From Congregibacter litoralis KT71 (GTDB taxonomy: Bacteria > Pseudomonadota > Gammaproteobacteria > Pseudomonadales > Halieaceae), in assembly GCF_000153125.2 (NCBI RefSeq), contig NZ_CM002299.1, forward strand, positions 1-64,000: 64,000 nucleotides of DNA, written 5' to 3'. This document shows positions 8,634 through 17,906 of this stretch, piece after piece. Below the pieces are notes generated by a model that was given only the letters and a program-made list of their open reading frames with translations, did not search any database and had not been told where the DNA came from. Both the position numbers and the translations under genes were made by a program. Each line of letters begins with the position of its first letter. The stretch's first letter is position 1.

Positions 8634-11540
8634 ATGCATTCACCTCCTCACACCGCCAATCACGCCGCCAAACTGCTGGCACCCGCCGTCCTGACCCTGT
8701 TTCTCATGGCCTGTGGCGGGGGCGGAGGGGGAGGTTCCAGTCCCGCGCCTGCGCCGGTCAACACAGCGCCCGTGGCGGAAGCCGGAGACTCCCGGACCGT
8801 TGATGCCGGGGCAGCCGTCATTCTCAACGGCGACGCCAGCCGGGATAACGACGGCAGCATCACCGCCTTTGCATGGTCCCAGATTGAGGGCCCCGCGGTG
8901 GAGCTGGCCACCCCTGACCAGGCGCAGGCAACATTTACAGCGCCCAGCCTCGGGGAGGATCGTGAGCTGCTGTTTTCTCTTCGCGTCACTGACGACGACG
9001 GGGCCACGGCCAGCGATACGGTCACGATCACGGTACTTGCGGCGACGGTAGCGGAACAGGTTTCCATCAGTGGTCGCATTCTGCCATCGGCCAGTCAGAG
9101 CCTCGATGGCGACACCAATGATCCCTTTAACCCTCTTCTCAGCAATGACGATCCGGCACAGCCCCAGCGCATCACCAACCCCACCACCCTTGGAGGCTAC
9201 GTCAACGAGCCCGGGGCCGGGGCCGAGGGTCGCTCCCTGATTGCTGGGGATCGCGAGGATTACTTCCTCGTGGAGCTTTTAGGGGGACAGAGCATCAACC
9301 TCCTGGTGGCGGAGTACCAGGATGCCGATGCGGATCTCTATCTGTATTCCAGCGCCGGTGAGCTCCTGGATTTTTCCATCGAAACAGGACCCCGGGAAAC
9401 TCTGGTCATCGATGAGAGTGGCACCTACCTGGTGAACGTCTCCATATTTGCGGGGGCGACCAATTACACCCTGGCCATCGGCTCCAGCCTGGTGCCCGTA
9501 AGCCGACCGCCCTACGAGGATGTGATTCCTGGACAGGTGATCCTTTCCTACGGGGAAGACGGGGAGGCCGGGGAAAGCAACCCCAACCCGGAGAACATCG
9601 CAGAGTCTCTGAGCCAACGTCTGCAGATGCGCCAGCTCGGCGGTGGACCGCAACGGGCGCGACTCATGGCAATGGAAAGCGCCGGCCAGGACCGGCAGCT
9701 GATGACCCGCCGTCTCGGCGCCCAGCAATTCCGCCGCCCGCAATTCCAGGATGAGACCCTCGCAAAACGCTGGGGCACGCTCCTGAGCATCAAGCGTCTG
9801 GCGCGCACACCGGGAGTTGCCAGTGCGGAACCAAACTACCGTGTGAGGCCCACGGCCTCAGTAAACGATGAGGCCTACCCACTGCAATGGCATTACCCCC
9901 TCATCAGCGTCCCGGGAGCCTGGGAAAGCACCACGGGCAATGCAGATGTCATTGTCGCCGTGGTGGATACGGGCGTGCTCTCGGGACATCCGGATCTGGC
10001 GGGACAGCTGGTCCCGGGCTACGACTTTATCCGCGATGCTTCCGAGGCCGCGGATGGTGACGGCATCGATCCCAACCCCGAAGAAACCATCGGTGGTGGC
10101 GACCCGGCGGCGATTAATTATCACGGCACCCACGTCACGGGCACGATCGCCGCCCGGGGTAACAACAGTATCGGTGTTACCGGGGTCGCCTACGGTGCCC
10201 GCGTCATGCCCCTGCGCGCCCTAGCCGCCAGCGGCGGCACGGGCTACGACGTGAATCAGGCCGTGCGCTTCGCCGCGGGCCTGGAGAACGACTCGGGAAC
10301 CGTTCCCGATGCGCCCGCAGACATTATCAATCTGAGTTTATCCGGCGGTGGCTTTTCCCCCAGCACCCAGGCGCTGTACAACGATCTTCGTGCCCGGGGA
10401 ATCATCGTGGTAGCGGCGGCCGGCAACGAGAGCAGCACCTCCGCCAGCTATCCTGCCAGCTATGACAATGTCATTTCCGTAAGCGCCGTCGATACCCAGC
10501 AGCGCATCACCAACTATTCCAATAGCGGCAGCAGTATCGATGTCGCAGCACCCGGAGGCGATGGCAGCCAGGACGTTAACGGCGACGGTTATCCCGACGG
10601 CGTTCTGAGCACCGGTGCTTCCGATGGCGAGTTTGCTTACACCTTTCTCAGCGGCACCTCCATGGCGTCTCCTCATGTTGCCGGCGTCATGGCGCTGATG
10701 AAAAGCGTCAATGGAAATTTAAGCGCCGACGATGTGGACAGGCTTCTGGAACGGGGAGATCTCACGGACGACATTGGCCTTGAGGGTCGCGACAATCTCT
10801 ATGGCCACGGCGTGATCAATGCCCGCAAAGCCATCGAAGCCGCGTTGACGGAAGCCGGTGACAGCTCCGGCGTCGAGCCCCGGCTCGGAGCGTCGAGCAG
10901 CGCCCTGAATTTCAGTTCCGGGCGCAACCGACTGGAGCTGGTCCTGCGCAACAGCGGTGGGGGAGAACTGCAGAACGTACAACTCCAGGCGAATGACAGC
11001 TGGATTACCGTGAGTGCCACGGACGTCGATGAACAGGGTCTGGGCCGCTACGCCATCGACGTGGCCCGCGACGGCCTGGCACCGGGGGTTTACGAAGGGA
11101 GCCTGACGGCCAGCTCCAGCGCGAACACGCTGTCCATACGCATCCTCCTGTCCGTGACCGATTCCAGTGATGCGGAGCTGGGTGTCGTATACCTTTTGCT
11201 TTTTGATCCCGCGACCGACAGCGTGGTCGCCCAGACCGTCATCGAAGCGGGCAGCCCCGTCTTCGACTTCGCCTTTCCCGACAGCCCTGCGGGCATGTAC
11301 CAGCTCTTTGCCGGCACCGATCTGGATAATGATCTGGTGATCTGCGATGGGGGCGAAGCCTGCGGTGCCTATCTGACGATCGATCAGCCTCTCACGATTA
11401 ACTTTGACCGTAATCGCGATGACATCAACTTTGCTATCGAATACCTCGTAGCCCTGCCCGGTGCCCCGAGCGCGACGGCACAAAGTAGTGGCACAATAGG
11501 CCCGTTCCCATTGTTACGACGAGAAGCCAGGTCACCATGA
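8634..11540 (+). CDS. S8 family subtilisin-like serine protease lipoprotein with PKD and PPC domains
   Basis: A 968-aa predicted lipoprotein: the signal peptide ends in LFLMAC followed by a polyglycine linker. Order of parts: PKD-like domain (about residues 45-140, 'LNGDASRDNDG', 'FSLRVTDDDGA'), a bacterial pre-peptidase C-terminal (PPC)-like beta domain (about 190-290), an inhibitor-like propeptide region, then the S8 catalytic domain with Asp in VVDTGV (about 445), His in HGTHVTG (about 500) and Ser in SGTSMASPHVAG (about 675). The tail resembles a carboxypeptidase-regulatory or immunoglobulin-like fold. It probably degrades extracellular protein from the outer surface. Its stop overlaps the MltF-like start by four bases (ATGA). 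Confidence 0.88.
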   Translation: MHSPPHTANHAAKLLAPAVLTLFLMACGGGGGGGSSPAPAPVNTAPVAEAGDSRTVDAGAAVILNGDASRDNDGSITAFAWSQIEGPAVELATPDQAQATFTAPSLGEDRELLFSLRVTDDDGATASDTVTITVLAATVAEQVSISGRILPSASQSLDGDTNDPFNPLLSNDDPAQPQRITNPTTLGGYVNEPGAGAEGRSLIAGDREDYFLVELLGGQSINLLVAEYQDADADLYLYSSAGELLDFSIETGPRETLVIDESGTYLVNVSIFAGATNYTLAIGSSLVPVSRPPYEDVIPGQVILSYGEDGEAGESNPNPENIAESLSQRLQMRQLGGGPQRARLMAMESAGQDRQLMTRRLGAQQFRRPQFQDETLAKRWGTLLSIKRLARTPGVASAEPNYRVRPTASVNDEAYPLQWHYPLISVPGAWESTTGNADVIVAVVDTGVLSGHPDLAGQLVPGYDFIRDASEAADGDGIDPNPEETIGGGDPAAINYHGTHVTGTIAARGNNSIGVTGVAYGARVMPLRALAASGGTGYDVNQAVRFAAGLENDSGTVPDAPADIINLSLSGGGFSPSTQALYNDLRARGIIVVAAAGNESSTSASYPASYDNVISVSAVDTQQRITNYSNSGSSIDVAAPGGDGSQDVNGDGYPDGVLSTGASDGEFAYTFLSGTSMASPHVAGVMALMKSVNGNLSADDVDRLLERGDLTDDIGLEGRDNLYGHGVINARKAIEAALTEAGDSSGVEPRLGASSSALNFSSGRNRLELVLRNSGGGELQNVQLQANDSWITVSATDVDEQGLGRYAIDVARDGLAPGVYEGSLTASSSANTLSIRILLSVTDSSDAELGVVYLLLFDPATDSVVAQTVIEAGSPVFDFAFPDSPAGMYQLFAGTDLDNDLVICDGGEACGAYLTIDQPLTINFDRNRDDINFAIEYLVALPGAPSATAQSSGTIGPFPLLRREARSP

Positions 11541-13141
11541 AATCCCGTTCATCAAAAAAGCTGAGCATTCTGTTTTTCGCCGCGGCCCTGCTTTGCGCCT
11601 GCGGAGACAGTCAATCCGAGGCCAATGGGGCTGAGCAGGCCAACCCCGCAGTGGTGACACAGAAGGTTTCCGAAGGCAGTGCAACCGAGAAACCGGAACC
11701 AGAGGAAGAGCTCTTTGACAGCGATATCGCCACGCCCGGCGGTGATATGAATCCCGCCGACAATCCCGAGGCCCCCGGTATGCGGCGATGGACCGGGGAT
11801 CTCGATGAGATGGAGGATCGTCGGGTCGTCCGTATTCTCACGGTGTACGGACCGGGACGCTTTCATCTTGAGGAGGGCCGGGGTCGCGGTCTCATCGCGG
11901 AGATGGCGACACGCCTGGAGGAACACCTGAATCAGAACATGGAACGCAAGCACATCCGGGTCTACACCATCGTGATTCCCGTGGCCCGGGACCAGTTGAT
12001 TCCCGCGCTCCTCGATGGGCGGGGCGATATCATTGCTGCAGGGCTTACCATCACTCCCGAACGCCAGGAAGTGGTGGATTTCAGTATCCCCGCGAGCAAG
12101 CCCCTGAACGAAATACTGGTCACGGGTCCCAGCGCACCTACCATAAGCACCCTGGACGACCTCTCGGGCAAGACCGTTTATCTTCGTGAGAGCAGCAGCT
12201 ACCGGGAAAGCGTCGATGCCCTGAACCAGCGCCTCGTCGAAAAAGGCCTGCCCCCGGTGGCCATTGAAAGCATGCCGGGCTCCCTCGAAGACGACGACCT
12301 CATCGAGATGGTCAACGCAGGCCTCCTCCCCTGGGCCATCGTCGATGACTACAAACCCCAGCTCTGGGAAGGTGTGTTTACGGACCTGGTGGTGCGCGAT
12401 GATCTGGTGTTCCGCAAGGGCGGGCGCACGGCCTGGGCCCTGCGTAAGGACAGCCCCCTGTTAAAGGCATCCGTGGATGCCTTCATCAAGAAAAACCGGG
12501 CGGGCACGCTCTACGGCAATATTCTTATCAATCGTTACATCCGCGATTTTGACTGGGCGGCCAACGCCCTCAGCGAAGAGGACTATGCGCGCTTCAATGA
12601 GCTGCAACATATCTTCCAGAAGTACGGGGAACAGTACGGCATCGAATATCTCTTTGCCGCAGCCCAGGGTTACCAGGAGTCACGCCTCGATCAGAGTGTC
12701 CGTAGCCACGCGGGCGCCGTTGGCGTCATGCAATTGCTGCCGGCAACGGCTGCGGACAAGAGCGTCGCGATTCCCAACATCACCGAGGTAGAGCCGAATA
12801 TCCATGCGGGCATCAAGTACATGGATTTTCTCCGGGACCGCTACTTCTCCGACCCGGAGATCACCCCCTTAAACCGCGGCCTCCTCGCCCTCGGAGCCTA
12901 CAACGCCGGCCCCGCGCGCATGATCCGCATGCGGGCGAAGGCAAGGGAGAAGGGCTACGACCCCAATGTCTGGTTCGACAATGTGGAGCTCGTTGCCGCC
13001 GAGGAAATTGGCCGGGAAACCGTGCAGTACGTGTCCAATATCTTCCGCTACTACCTGACCTATCGCATGGTGGCGAAGCAGGAGCTCCAGCGGGCCGAGG
13101 CGCGACGCGCCGCGGGCATCAGCGATGTGCTCGACCGGTGA
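11537..13141 (+). CDS. MltF-like membrane-bound lytic transglycosylase
   Basis: A 534-aa lipoprotein (lipobox LCAC, Cys22) with an acidic, proline-rich linker, a solute-binding (SBP_bac_3) domain at about residues 90-330 ('GDIIAAGLTITPERQEVVDFS' is the classic signature region), and a C-terminal SLT domain with the catalytic glutamate in YQESRLD near residue 381, followed by 'GVMQLLPATA' and 'ALGAYNAGP'. The combination is that of MltF, which cleaves the glycan strand of peptidoglycan to anhydromuropeptides, with the SBP part as an allosteric sensor. Here the operon partner is a secreted protease, and the stop converges on a small membrane-protein gene with 23 bases of overlap. Confidence 0.88.
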   Translation: MKSRSSKKLSILFFAAALLCACGDSQSEANGAEQANPAVVTQKVSEGSATEKPEPEEELFDSDIATPGGDMNPADNPEAPGMRRWTGDLDEMEDRRVVRILTVYGPGRFHLEEGRGRGLIAEMATRLEEHLNQNMERKHIRVYTIVIPVARDQLIPALLDGRGDIIAAGLTITPERQEVVDFSIPASKPLNEILVTGPSAPTISTLDDLSGKTVYLRESSSYRESVDALNQRLVEKGLPPVAIESMPGSLEDDDLIEMVNAGLLPWAIVDDYKPQLWEGVFTDLVVRDDLVFRKGGRTAWALRKDSPLLKASVDAFIKKNRAGTLYGNILINRYIRDFDWAANALSEEDYARFNELQHIFQKYGEQYGIEYLFAAAQGYQESRLDQSVRSHAGAVGVMQLLPATAADKSVAIPNITEVEPNIHAGIKYMDFLRDRYFSDPEITPLNRGLLALGAYNAGPARMIRMRAKAREKGYDPNVWFDNVELVAAEEIGRETVQYVSNIFRYYLTYRMVAKQELQRAEARRAAGISDVLDR

Positions 13142-13553
13142 ACACGTAAAAGAGATAGCCCCCGAAGCAACCCGCGAGACACTGAAGACCCAGGCCCAGA
13201 GGCTCGCGCACCGCGGCAATACCGTTGAGCCCAAGCACTGCTTTCATAACAAGGTGCAAAGCGAGGATTGCCACGGCTCCCGCGAGTCCGTACAGAAACA
13301 ACCGCGCTTTTGGCAGGTAGCGGCTAAGTCCCGCGGCGACGGGCATGGCCACCAGAAAAGCGAGTAACATCAGGGGCAGATAACTCGTGGCCAGACCGAT
13401 GAGATCATGCCCCGTCGCATGGAGGCGATCACGCAGGGTGACCGGCATGGCCATGGCCTGGACCTCAGCCAGAATCGTCTGGGTCGCGAAGATACTGCCG
13501 ACGATGTAAGCCCCCAGCACCGCAGGAAAAAACACTATGACCGCGCGTAACAT
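13119..13553 (-). CDS. Small four-helix membrane protein, function unknown
   Basis: A 144-aa protein with about four hydrophobic helices (residues about 5-27, 50-75, 85-108 and 118-140). I do not recognise the family. The first loop holds a short amphipathic part rich in M and A. Its 3' end overlaps the MltF-like gene by 23 bases in a convergent arrangement, and its ATG is divergent from the glucose dehydrogenase gene across a short region that contains a 9-bp tandem repeat. Confidence 0.6.
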   Translation of the reverse strand: MLRAVIVFFPAVLGAYIVGSIFATQTILAEVQAMAMPVTLRDRLHATGHDLIGLATSYLPLMLLAFLVAMPVAAGLSRYLPKARLFLYGLAGAVAILALHLVMKAVLGLNGIAAVREPLGLGLQCLAGCFGGYLFYVFTGRAHR

Positions 13554-13565
13554 TCTTCTCCCTCT

Positions 13566-13619
13566 ATGCTTTCCATGCTTTCCATGCTTTCCATGCTCTT
13601 TACACTCTTTATGCTCTCA
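13566..13619 (+). repeat. Degenerate 9-bp tandem repeat (ATGCTTTCC type)
   Basis: Six consecutive 9-mers: three perfect copies of ATGCTTTCC (13566-13592) followed by three increasingly diverged copies ending at 13619. It sits between a divergent gene pair, upstream of the chosen start of the PQQ-type dehydrogenase. Because the unit is a multiple of three, copy-number change would keep any frame running through it. Confidence 0.75.
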
Positions 13620-13650
13620 ATTCCGTCGATTCATCCGCTGCCTCACCCGA

Positions 13651-14778
13651 ATGCCCGGACGTCATCATGCCGTGTCGGCGAAAGAGACACCACCTCGGAC
13701 ATTGCTGTCCTCCGGGCTACTGCTCCTGGTGCTGACCATGACCGTAGCGGCCGCGCCGGCGGAGGAGTATCGACTCCTCACCGTCGCTGAGGACTTGCGG
13801 TGGCCCTGGTGTGTCACGAAGCTCCCCGATGATGGCTTTTTGATCACGGAACGGGAAGGTCGTTTGATACACCTTGATGCCGCGGGCGATCGCCATGTTC
13901 TTGAAGGCACGCCGGACACCCTGTTTGCAGGACAGGGCGGCTACTTCGATGTGGTCCTCCATCCAAAATTTGCAGAGAACCGTCTTATCTATCTGAGCTA
14001 TGCCGAAGGTGTGGAATCGGCCAACGGCACCGCCATCTTTCGCGCGGAATTTCGGGACGGAGGGCTTCGAAACGGGAAGCAGATCCTGCGCGTCAAGGAT
14101 GACAAAACAACCCCCCAACACTACGGCGCCAGAATGCTGTTCCTCGCCGACAGCAGCCTGTTAATCACCACCGGTGATGGCTTCGAGCATCGGGAGGACG
14201 CCCAATCACGGGAAAGTGAACTCGGAAAGGTACTGCGCATCTATGACGATGGCAGCCCCGCAGGCCTGCTTGATGAGGAAGGTGAACCGCTGCGCCTGTG
14301 GACTCTGGGGCATCGCAATCCCCAGGGCCTGGCTATCGATGGCAACTCCGGTGCAATTTATCTTCATGAGCACGGACCCCGCGGCGGCGATGAGATCAAT
14401 CGTATCGAGGCCGGTAACAACTATGGCTGGCCGGCGGTGACTCACGGCGTAGACTACAGCGGCGCCTATGTCTCACCCTTCAAATCGGCACCCGGTTTTG
14501 AGGCCCCCCTGTGGACCTGGGTGCCCAGCATCGCGCCCTCGGGCATGGCCTGGTATGGGGGCAATCTTTTCCCCACCTGGCGTAACAGTCTTTTCGTGGG
14601 CGCCCTGGTCGATGAGGAGGTACGACGCCTCACGCTGCATAAGGGCGAGGTAGTGGAGGAAGAGGCGCTGTTCACTGAACTCGGGAGCCGCATCCGCGAC
14701 GTCAGGGTCTTTCAGGATGACATTTATCTGCTCACCGACTCCGAGGAAGGTGCGCTGATACGCGTCGTACCTAAGTAG
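13651..14778 (+). CDS. PQQ-dependent sugar dehydrogenase (YliI/GdhB family)
   Basis: A 375-aa exported beta-propeller. The N-terminus carries a signal peptide (LLSSGLLLLVLTMTVAAA). The mature chain has the soluble aldose dehydrogenase features: 'LRWPWCVTKLPDDGFLITER' split over the first blade, 'GQGGYFDVVLHPKF', 'GHRNPQGLAID' and 'HEHGPRGGDEIN' (PQQ and calcium pocket), then 'NYGWPAVTHG'. It should oxidise aldoses in the periplasm with PQQ and pass electrons to the respiratory chain. The frame is open back to 13537 through the 9-bp repeat; I start at ATG 13651 because the signal peptide then has normal length. Confidence 0.83.
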   Translation: MPGRHHAVSAKETPPRTLLSSGLLLLVLTMTVAAAPAEEYRLLTVAEDLRWPWCVTKLPDDGFLITEREGRLIHLDAAGDRHVLEGTPDTLFAGQGGYFDVVLHPKFAENRLIYLSYAEGVESANGTAIFRAEFRDGGLRNGKQILRVKDDKTTPQHYGARMLFLADSSLLITTGDGFEHREDAQSRESELGKVLRIYDDGSPAGLLDEEGEPLRLWTLGHRNPQGLAIDGNSGAIYLHEHGPRGGDEINRIEAGNNYGWPAVTHGVDYSGAYVSPFKSAPGFEAPLWTWVPSIAPSGMAWYGGNLFPTWRNSLFVGALVDEEVRRLTLHKGEVVEEEALFTELGSRIRDVRVFQDDIYLLTDSEEGALIRVVPK

Positions 14779-14792
14779 TACCGGACTATTAT

Positions 14793-14852
14793 CCGGGTGT
14801 TACCCGGGTAGTACGGAATGAGTATCTAACCCGCCGGTGATCAGCCGGCGGG
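14793..14852. terminator. Two hairpins between convergent genes (possible bidirectional terminator)
   Basis: Hairpin one: CCGGGT (14793-14798), loop GTT, ACCCGG (14802-14807). Hairpin two: CCCGCCGG (14830-14837), 7-base loop, CCGGCGGG (14845-14852). They fill the gap between the convergent dehydrogenase and histone-like genes. There is no clear T-tract after either, so termination is inferred from position and stem strength. Confidence 0.5.
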
Positions 14853-14862
14853 CAGGTTGGAG

Positions 14863-15558
14863 TTACGCGGCTTTTTTACGCGCGGCGGCTTTCTTTTTGG
14901 CCGGTGCTTTTTTACGGGCAACTGTTTTCTTGGCGGGAGCTCTCTTCTTGGCTGGTGCTTTCTTCTTGGCAGCTACTTTCTTTTTAGCCGGCGTACGTTT
15001 TGCTGCTGCTTTCTTCACGGCCGTTTTACGCGGCGTTTTTACTTTGGTTTTCGCCTTGGTTTTCGCCTTGGTTTTCGCCTTGGTTTTCGCCTTGGTTTTC
15101 GCCTTGGCCTTGGTTTTGGCTTTAGCCTTTGTTTTGGTTTTAGCCTTCGCCTTGGCGCGACGGGCCGCTGCTTTTTCTACCATCGCCGCCGCCTGGTTTG
15201 CGGCCTGGGCTTTTCGCGCCTCCAGCGCGAGGTCTGCACGCATGGGAACCAGTTTTTCCGCGTAGTCATAAGCGGCCTTTGCAATCTGGCTCACGGTATC
15301 GCTCAATTCCTGCACCTGCTTTAACAGCGCATCAACTCTTTCGCGATCGGCACTGCTGCCTTTTTTACGCAACGATGCCCGGGCTTTCTTGAGCCGATCA
15401 TTGGCAACCTTGTGTTTTTTCTTGACCGATGCCAGTTCACGTTTTGCAGAGCTGTGTGCCCGCTCTGTCTCTTTGAGCAGACGCTGACGAAGCTGTTCCA
15501 CACGCTTGCTCGCCTGTTCCGCCATTTTCGTCGCCTGAGCTAATTCTTTTTCTAACAT
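14863..15558 (-). CDS. Histone H1-like, AlgP-type DNA-binding protein
   Basis: A 231-aa very basic protein. Residues 1-125 are a predicted coiled coil rich in E, K, Q and A; residues 130-231 are a low-complexity tail of K, A, T, P and R built from repeats such as KTKA, KAPAKK and KKAA, similar to the C-terminus of AlgP (AlgR3) of Pseudomonas and to eukaryotic H1. AlgP-type proteins bind DNA non-specifically and affect nucleoid structure and transcription. The tail is coded by a tandem repeat (see separate entry), so its length may vary between strains. Confidence 0.8.
   Translation of the reverse strand: MLEKELAQATKMAEQASKRVEQLRQRLLKETERAHSSAKRELASVKKKHKVANDRLKKARASLRKKGSSADRERVDALLKQVQELSDTVSQIAKAAYDYAEKLVPMRADLALEARKAQAANQAAAMVEKAAARRAKAKAKTKTKAKAKTKAKAKTKAKTKAKTKAKTKAKTKVKTPRKTAVKKAAAKRTPAKKKVAAKKKAPAKKRAPAKKTVARKKAPAKKKAAARKKAA
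15044..15103 (-). repeat. Five perfect copies of a 12-bp repeat coding AKTK
   Basis: The 12-mer TTGGTTTTCGCC (plus strand) is repeated five times without change, and imperfect copies follow on both sides. It lies in frame in the H1-like gene, each unit adding four residues (A, K, T, K) to the basic tail. Confidence 0.9.
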
Positions 15559-15800
15559 ACGCGGTACCTTTTAGTGTTATTGCGTTACCCCAACTCCAGT
15601 GTAGGGAGAAAATGCGGTTTTGTAACGGTGATTTTTTGACCACCACAAACCTGCATTTGAAGTCACGACCGTTTGTCGTAACAGACGCTCAAACAGTCGC
15701 ATACAACAACAGTAATCGGAGGTGCCGGTTGTAAGGGCCACGGGCAGGGTACTATGCTGTGGAATCATTTGTTGTCAGCACAAAGAACGGAGCTCGCAAA

Positions 15801-16043
15801 ATGACCGAGGGAGAGAGCGGATCAAAATCCCGCATGCCCAAAGCCGTTCGTAAACGCCTGCGGGAAGCCGCGGTGGCGAAGGTGCGCCAGGATATTATTC
15901 ATGCGGGGCGCACAGAGGCGGAATACGACGATGAGGATCTTGAATACCTCGTCGCCGAAAAAGAAAAGGAGATCTGGTCAGGCCTCGGCTGGAAGAGCTT
16001 TGGGGTAGTAGCTTTACTCCTGGGCATTAACATCGGTATCTGA
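15801..16043 (+). CDS. Small tail-anchored membrane protein, unknown
   Basis: An 80-aa protein with a charged, helical N-terminal part (residues 1-55, rich in R, K, E and A) and one hydrophobic C-terminal helix (GVVALLLGINIGI), so probably tail-anchored in the inner membrane. I do not recognise the family. ATG 15801 is preferred over an in-frame GTG at 15759 because GGAG lies nine bases upstream. Five bases separate its stop from the next membrane-protein gene, which suggests an operon. Confidence 0.55.
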   Translation: MTEGESGSKSRMPKAVRKRLREAAVAKVRQDIIHAGRTEAEYDDEDLEYLVAEKEKEIWSGLGWKSFGVVALLLGINIGI

Positions 16044-16048
16044 GGAAC

Positions 16049-16492
16049 ATGTCCATCTTCCGGATCCTTAAATACTCCTCCCTGATTTACTTTCTCAGTA
16101 AGCATCGCAGCAAGCTTTCACGCTCAGCTGTAGTGCTGCTGTTTGCCTTTGTCAGTTCCCTGATTTACGACGACGTGCGGATCTACCTGGCGCAACAGCA
16201 CCCGGGTACCCTCATCTACGCGCTGATCGCGAAAATCGTCATTGTTTACGGCTCTCTGGTGTTTGTGTTGCTGCAATTTCGAAACAGCAGCAAGGCAAGC
16301 GCCGATGGCAAAGCGCGCGCTGCGGATCTTGCCGATAAGCATCATGAACAACGTTCTACGCTGGAGCAGACACCCCCAGGCCATCTTGATGCCCTCGCCG
16401 ACGTGGAAGAACACGACCATCTGCGTTCCCGCTATGACCGAATCCTCAGGGGAAAGGGATCATCAAAGACGTCGTCAAAGGGAGCGCCCTGA
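16049..16492 (+). CDS. Two-helix membrane protein, unknown
   Basis: A 147-aa protein with two hydrophobic helices (about residues 27-42 and 55-78) and a charged, histidine- and aspartate-containing cytoplasmic tail of about 65 residues. No known motif was seen. It follows the tail-anchored gene after five bases and converges on the RNase J-like gene. Confidence 0.55.
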   Translation: MSIFRILKYSSLIYFLSKHRSKLSRSAVVLLFAFVSSLIYDDVRIYLAQQHPGTLIYALIAKIVIVYGSLVFVLLQFRNSSKASADGKARAADLADKHHEQRSTLEQTPPGHLDALADVEEHDHLRSRYDRILRGKGSSKTSSKGAP

Positions 16493-16523
16493 GCACCGGT
16501 TGCCGGGGCTGCGGGCTGCTGCT

Positions 16524-17906
16524 CTACGCCCTGGGCACGTCGGGTGGCGCGACGGGCGACAGGCGACCCTCTTCATCCTGCTCCAGGCGGCCCACCCTGG
16601 CCACCTTGCGACGAAGACCCGGTTCCGGTGCAAGATAAAAGAGATCACCGTTCTCGCCCGTTAAGGCCATCTTTGCACCGTTTCCCCGCGCTATCTTGGC
16701 GTTAGCTTTCATATGTCGCTGCTCCCCGTGAACCGGAACGGCGAGACGCGGCCGGGCCCACTGGTACATGGACGCCAGTTCATCGGCACAGGGGTGCCCT
16801 GAGGCGTGCACCGTCTCAACCGCACCATCGCTGTCGATAACCGTGATGCCCTGATCACGAAAACGCTTGATCAGTCGCTCCACGGGTTCCTCGTTGCCCG
16901 GAATGATGCGCGAACTCAGGATCACCGTGTCCCCCGGTTCGAGCTCCAATTGGGGATGAGAGCCGTTGGCAAGGCGCTGGAGCGCCGCACCGTGCTCACC
17001 CTGACTCCCCGTTGCAACGATGAGTATGTCTTCCCGAGGCAGATAACCCAGGTGCCCCGCCTCGATAAGCCTGGGGGAGCGCTCAAGGAGGCCCACGGTG
17101 AGAGCCGCCGAGTGCATAGTCTGTAGAGACCTTCCCAGAAGCGTCAGGTAGCGCCCGGTTTTATCCGCCACGTCTATGAGGCTGTGTATACGGGCGATGT
17201 TGCTCGCAAAGCAGGCCACCACCACGCGGCCTTCACAACCTGCTACGGTTTTCCCAAGACCATCGCGCACTACAGATTCGCTGACAGAATGCCCCGGCAC
17301 CACCGCGTTGGTGGAGTCACAGATCACCGCATCCAGCTGACTGGCTCCCGCTGCTGCAAATAGCGCATGGTCAAAACCCGGTCCCACCTGCGGTGCCTTA
17401 TCGATCTTCCAGTCGGCGGTGTGAAGGAGTTTTCCGGCGTCGCAGCGAATGTGGAGCGCGCAGGTATCCGGTGTGGAGTGGGTGATGGGCAGCCATTCCA
17501 CATCAAAGGGCCCGATGCGCTGGCTTTCCCCCGGGAGACATTCAATGAGGGGGCTGGGAACCTTGCCTCCCCGCCCGGCGGCCTTGCGGCGCAAAACCTC
17601 GGCGGTGAAGGGCGTGGTGTACACGGGCACCGGAAAACGCTCCCAGAGAAGGGGCATGGCGCCAATGTGATCCTCGTGGGCATGGGTCAACACGATGCCG
17701 GCAAGAGCATCCCTGTGCTCCACGATGAATTGCGGATCCGGCGTCTGCACCCGGGGGCGGACTCTGTGGCTGTCCCGTTCAAAGGTAATACCGCAGTCCA
17801 CCATCAACCAGGCGCCGTTGTGACCATAGAGGTTGAGATTCATGCCGATCTCGCCGCAGCCCCCCAGAGGGAGAAACCAAAGATCTTTCGGGCCCGGCGT
17901 GATCAT
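16524..17906 (-). CDS. Ribonuclease J-like metallo-beta-lactamase/beta-CASP protein
   Basis: A 460-aa protein with 'PLGGCGEIGMNLNLY' at the N-terminus, then LTHAHEDHIGA (HxHxDH metal site), 'LPITHSTPDTCAL' and 'ADWKID', followed by a beta-CASP domain with 'FASNIARI', 'GSQGE' and the C-terminal 'HASGHP'. This order is that of RNase J and its relatives, metal-dependent RNases with endonuclease and 5'-3' exonuclease activity. It lacks the usual C-terminal RNase J domain, being about 90 residues short. The chosen ATG (17906) overlaps the stop of nei (ATGA); another ATG four codons upstream (17918) is possible. Confidence 0.75.
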   Translation of the reverse strand: MITPGPKDLWFLPLGGCGEIGMNLNLYGHNGAWLMVDCGITFERDSHRVRPRVQTPDPQFIVEHRDALAGIVLTHAHEDHIGAMPLLWERFPVPVYTTPFTAEVLRRKAAGRGGKVPSPLIECLPGESQRIGPFDVEWLPITHSTPDTCALHIRCDAGKLLHTADWKIDKAPQVGPGFDHALFAAAGASQLDAVICDSTNAVVPGHSVSESVVRDGLGKTVAGCEGRVVVACFASNIARIHSLIDVADKTGRYLTLLGRSLQTMHSAALTVGLLERSPRLIEAGHLGYLPREDILIVATGSQGEHGAALQRLANGSHPQLELEPGDTVILSSRIIPGNEEPVERLIKRFRDQGITVIDSDGAVETVHASGHPCADELASMYQWARPRLAVPVHGEQRHMKANAKIARGNGAKMALTGENGDLFYLAPEPGLRRKVARVGRLEQDEEGRLSPVAPPDVPRA

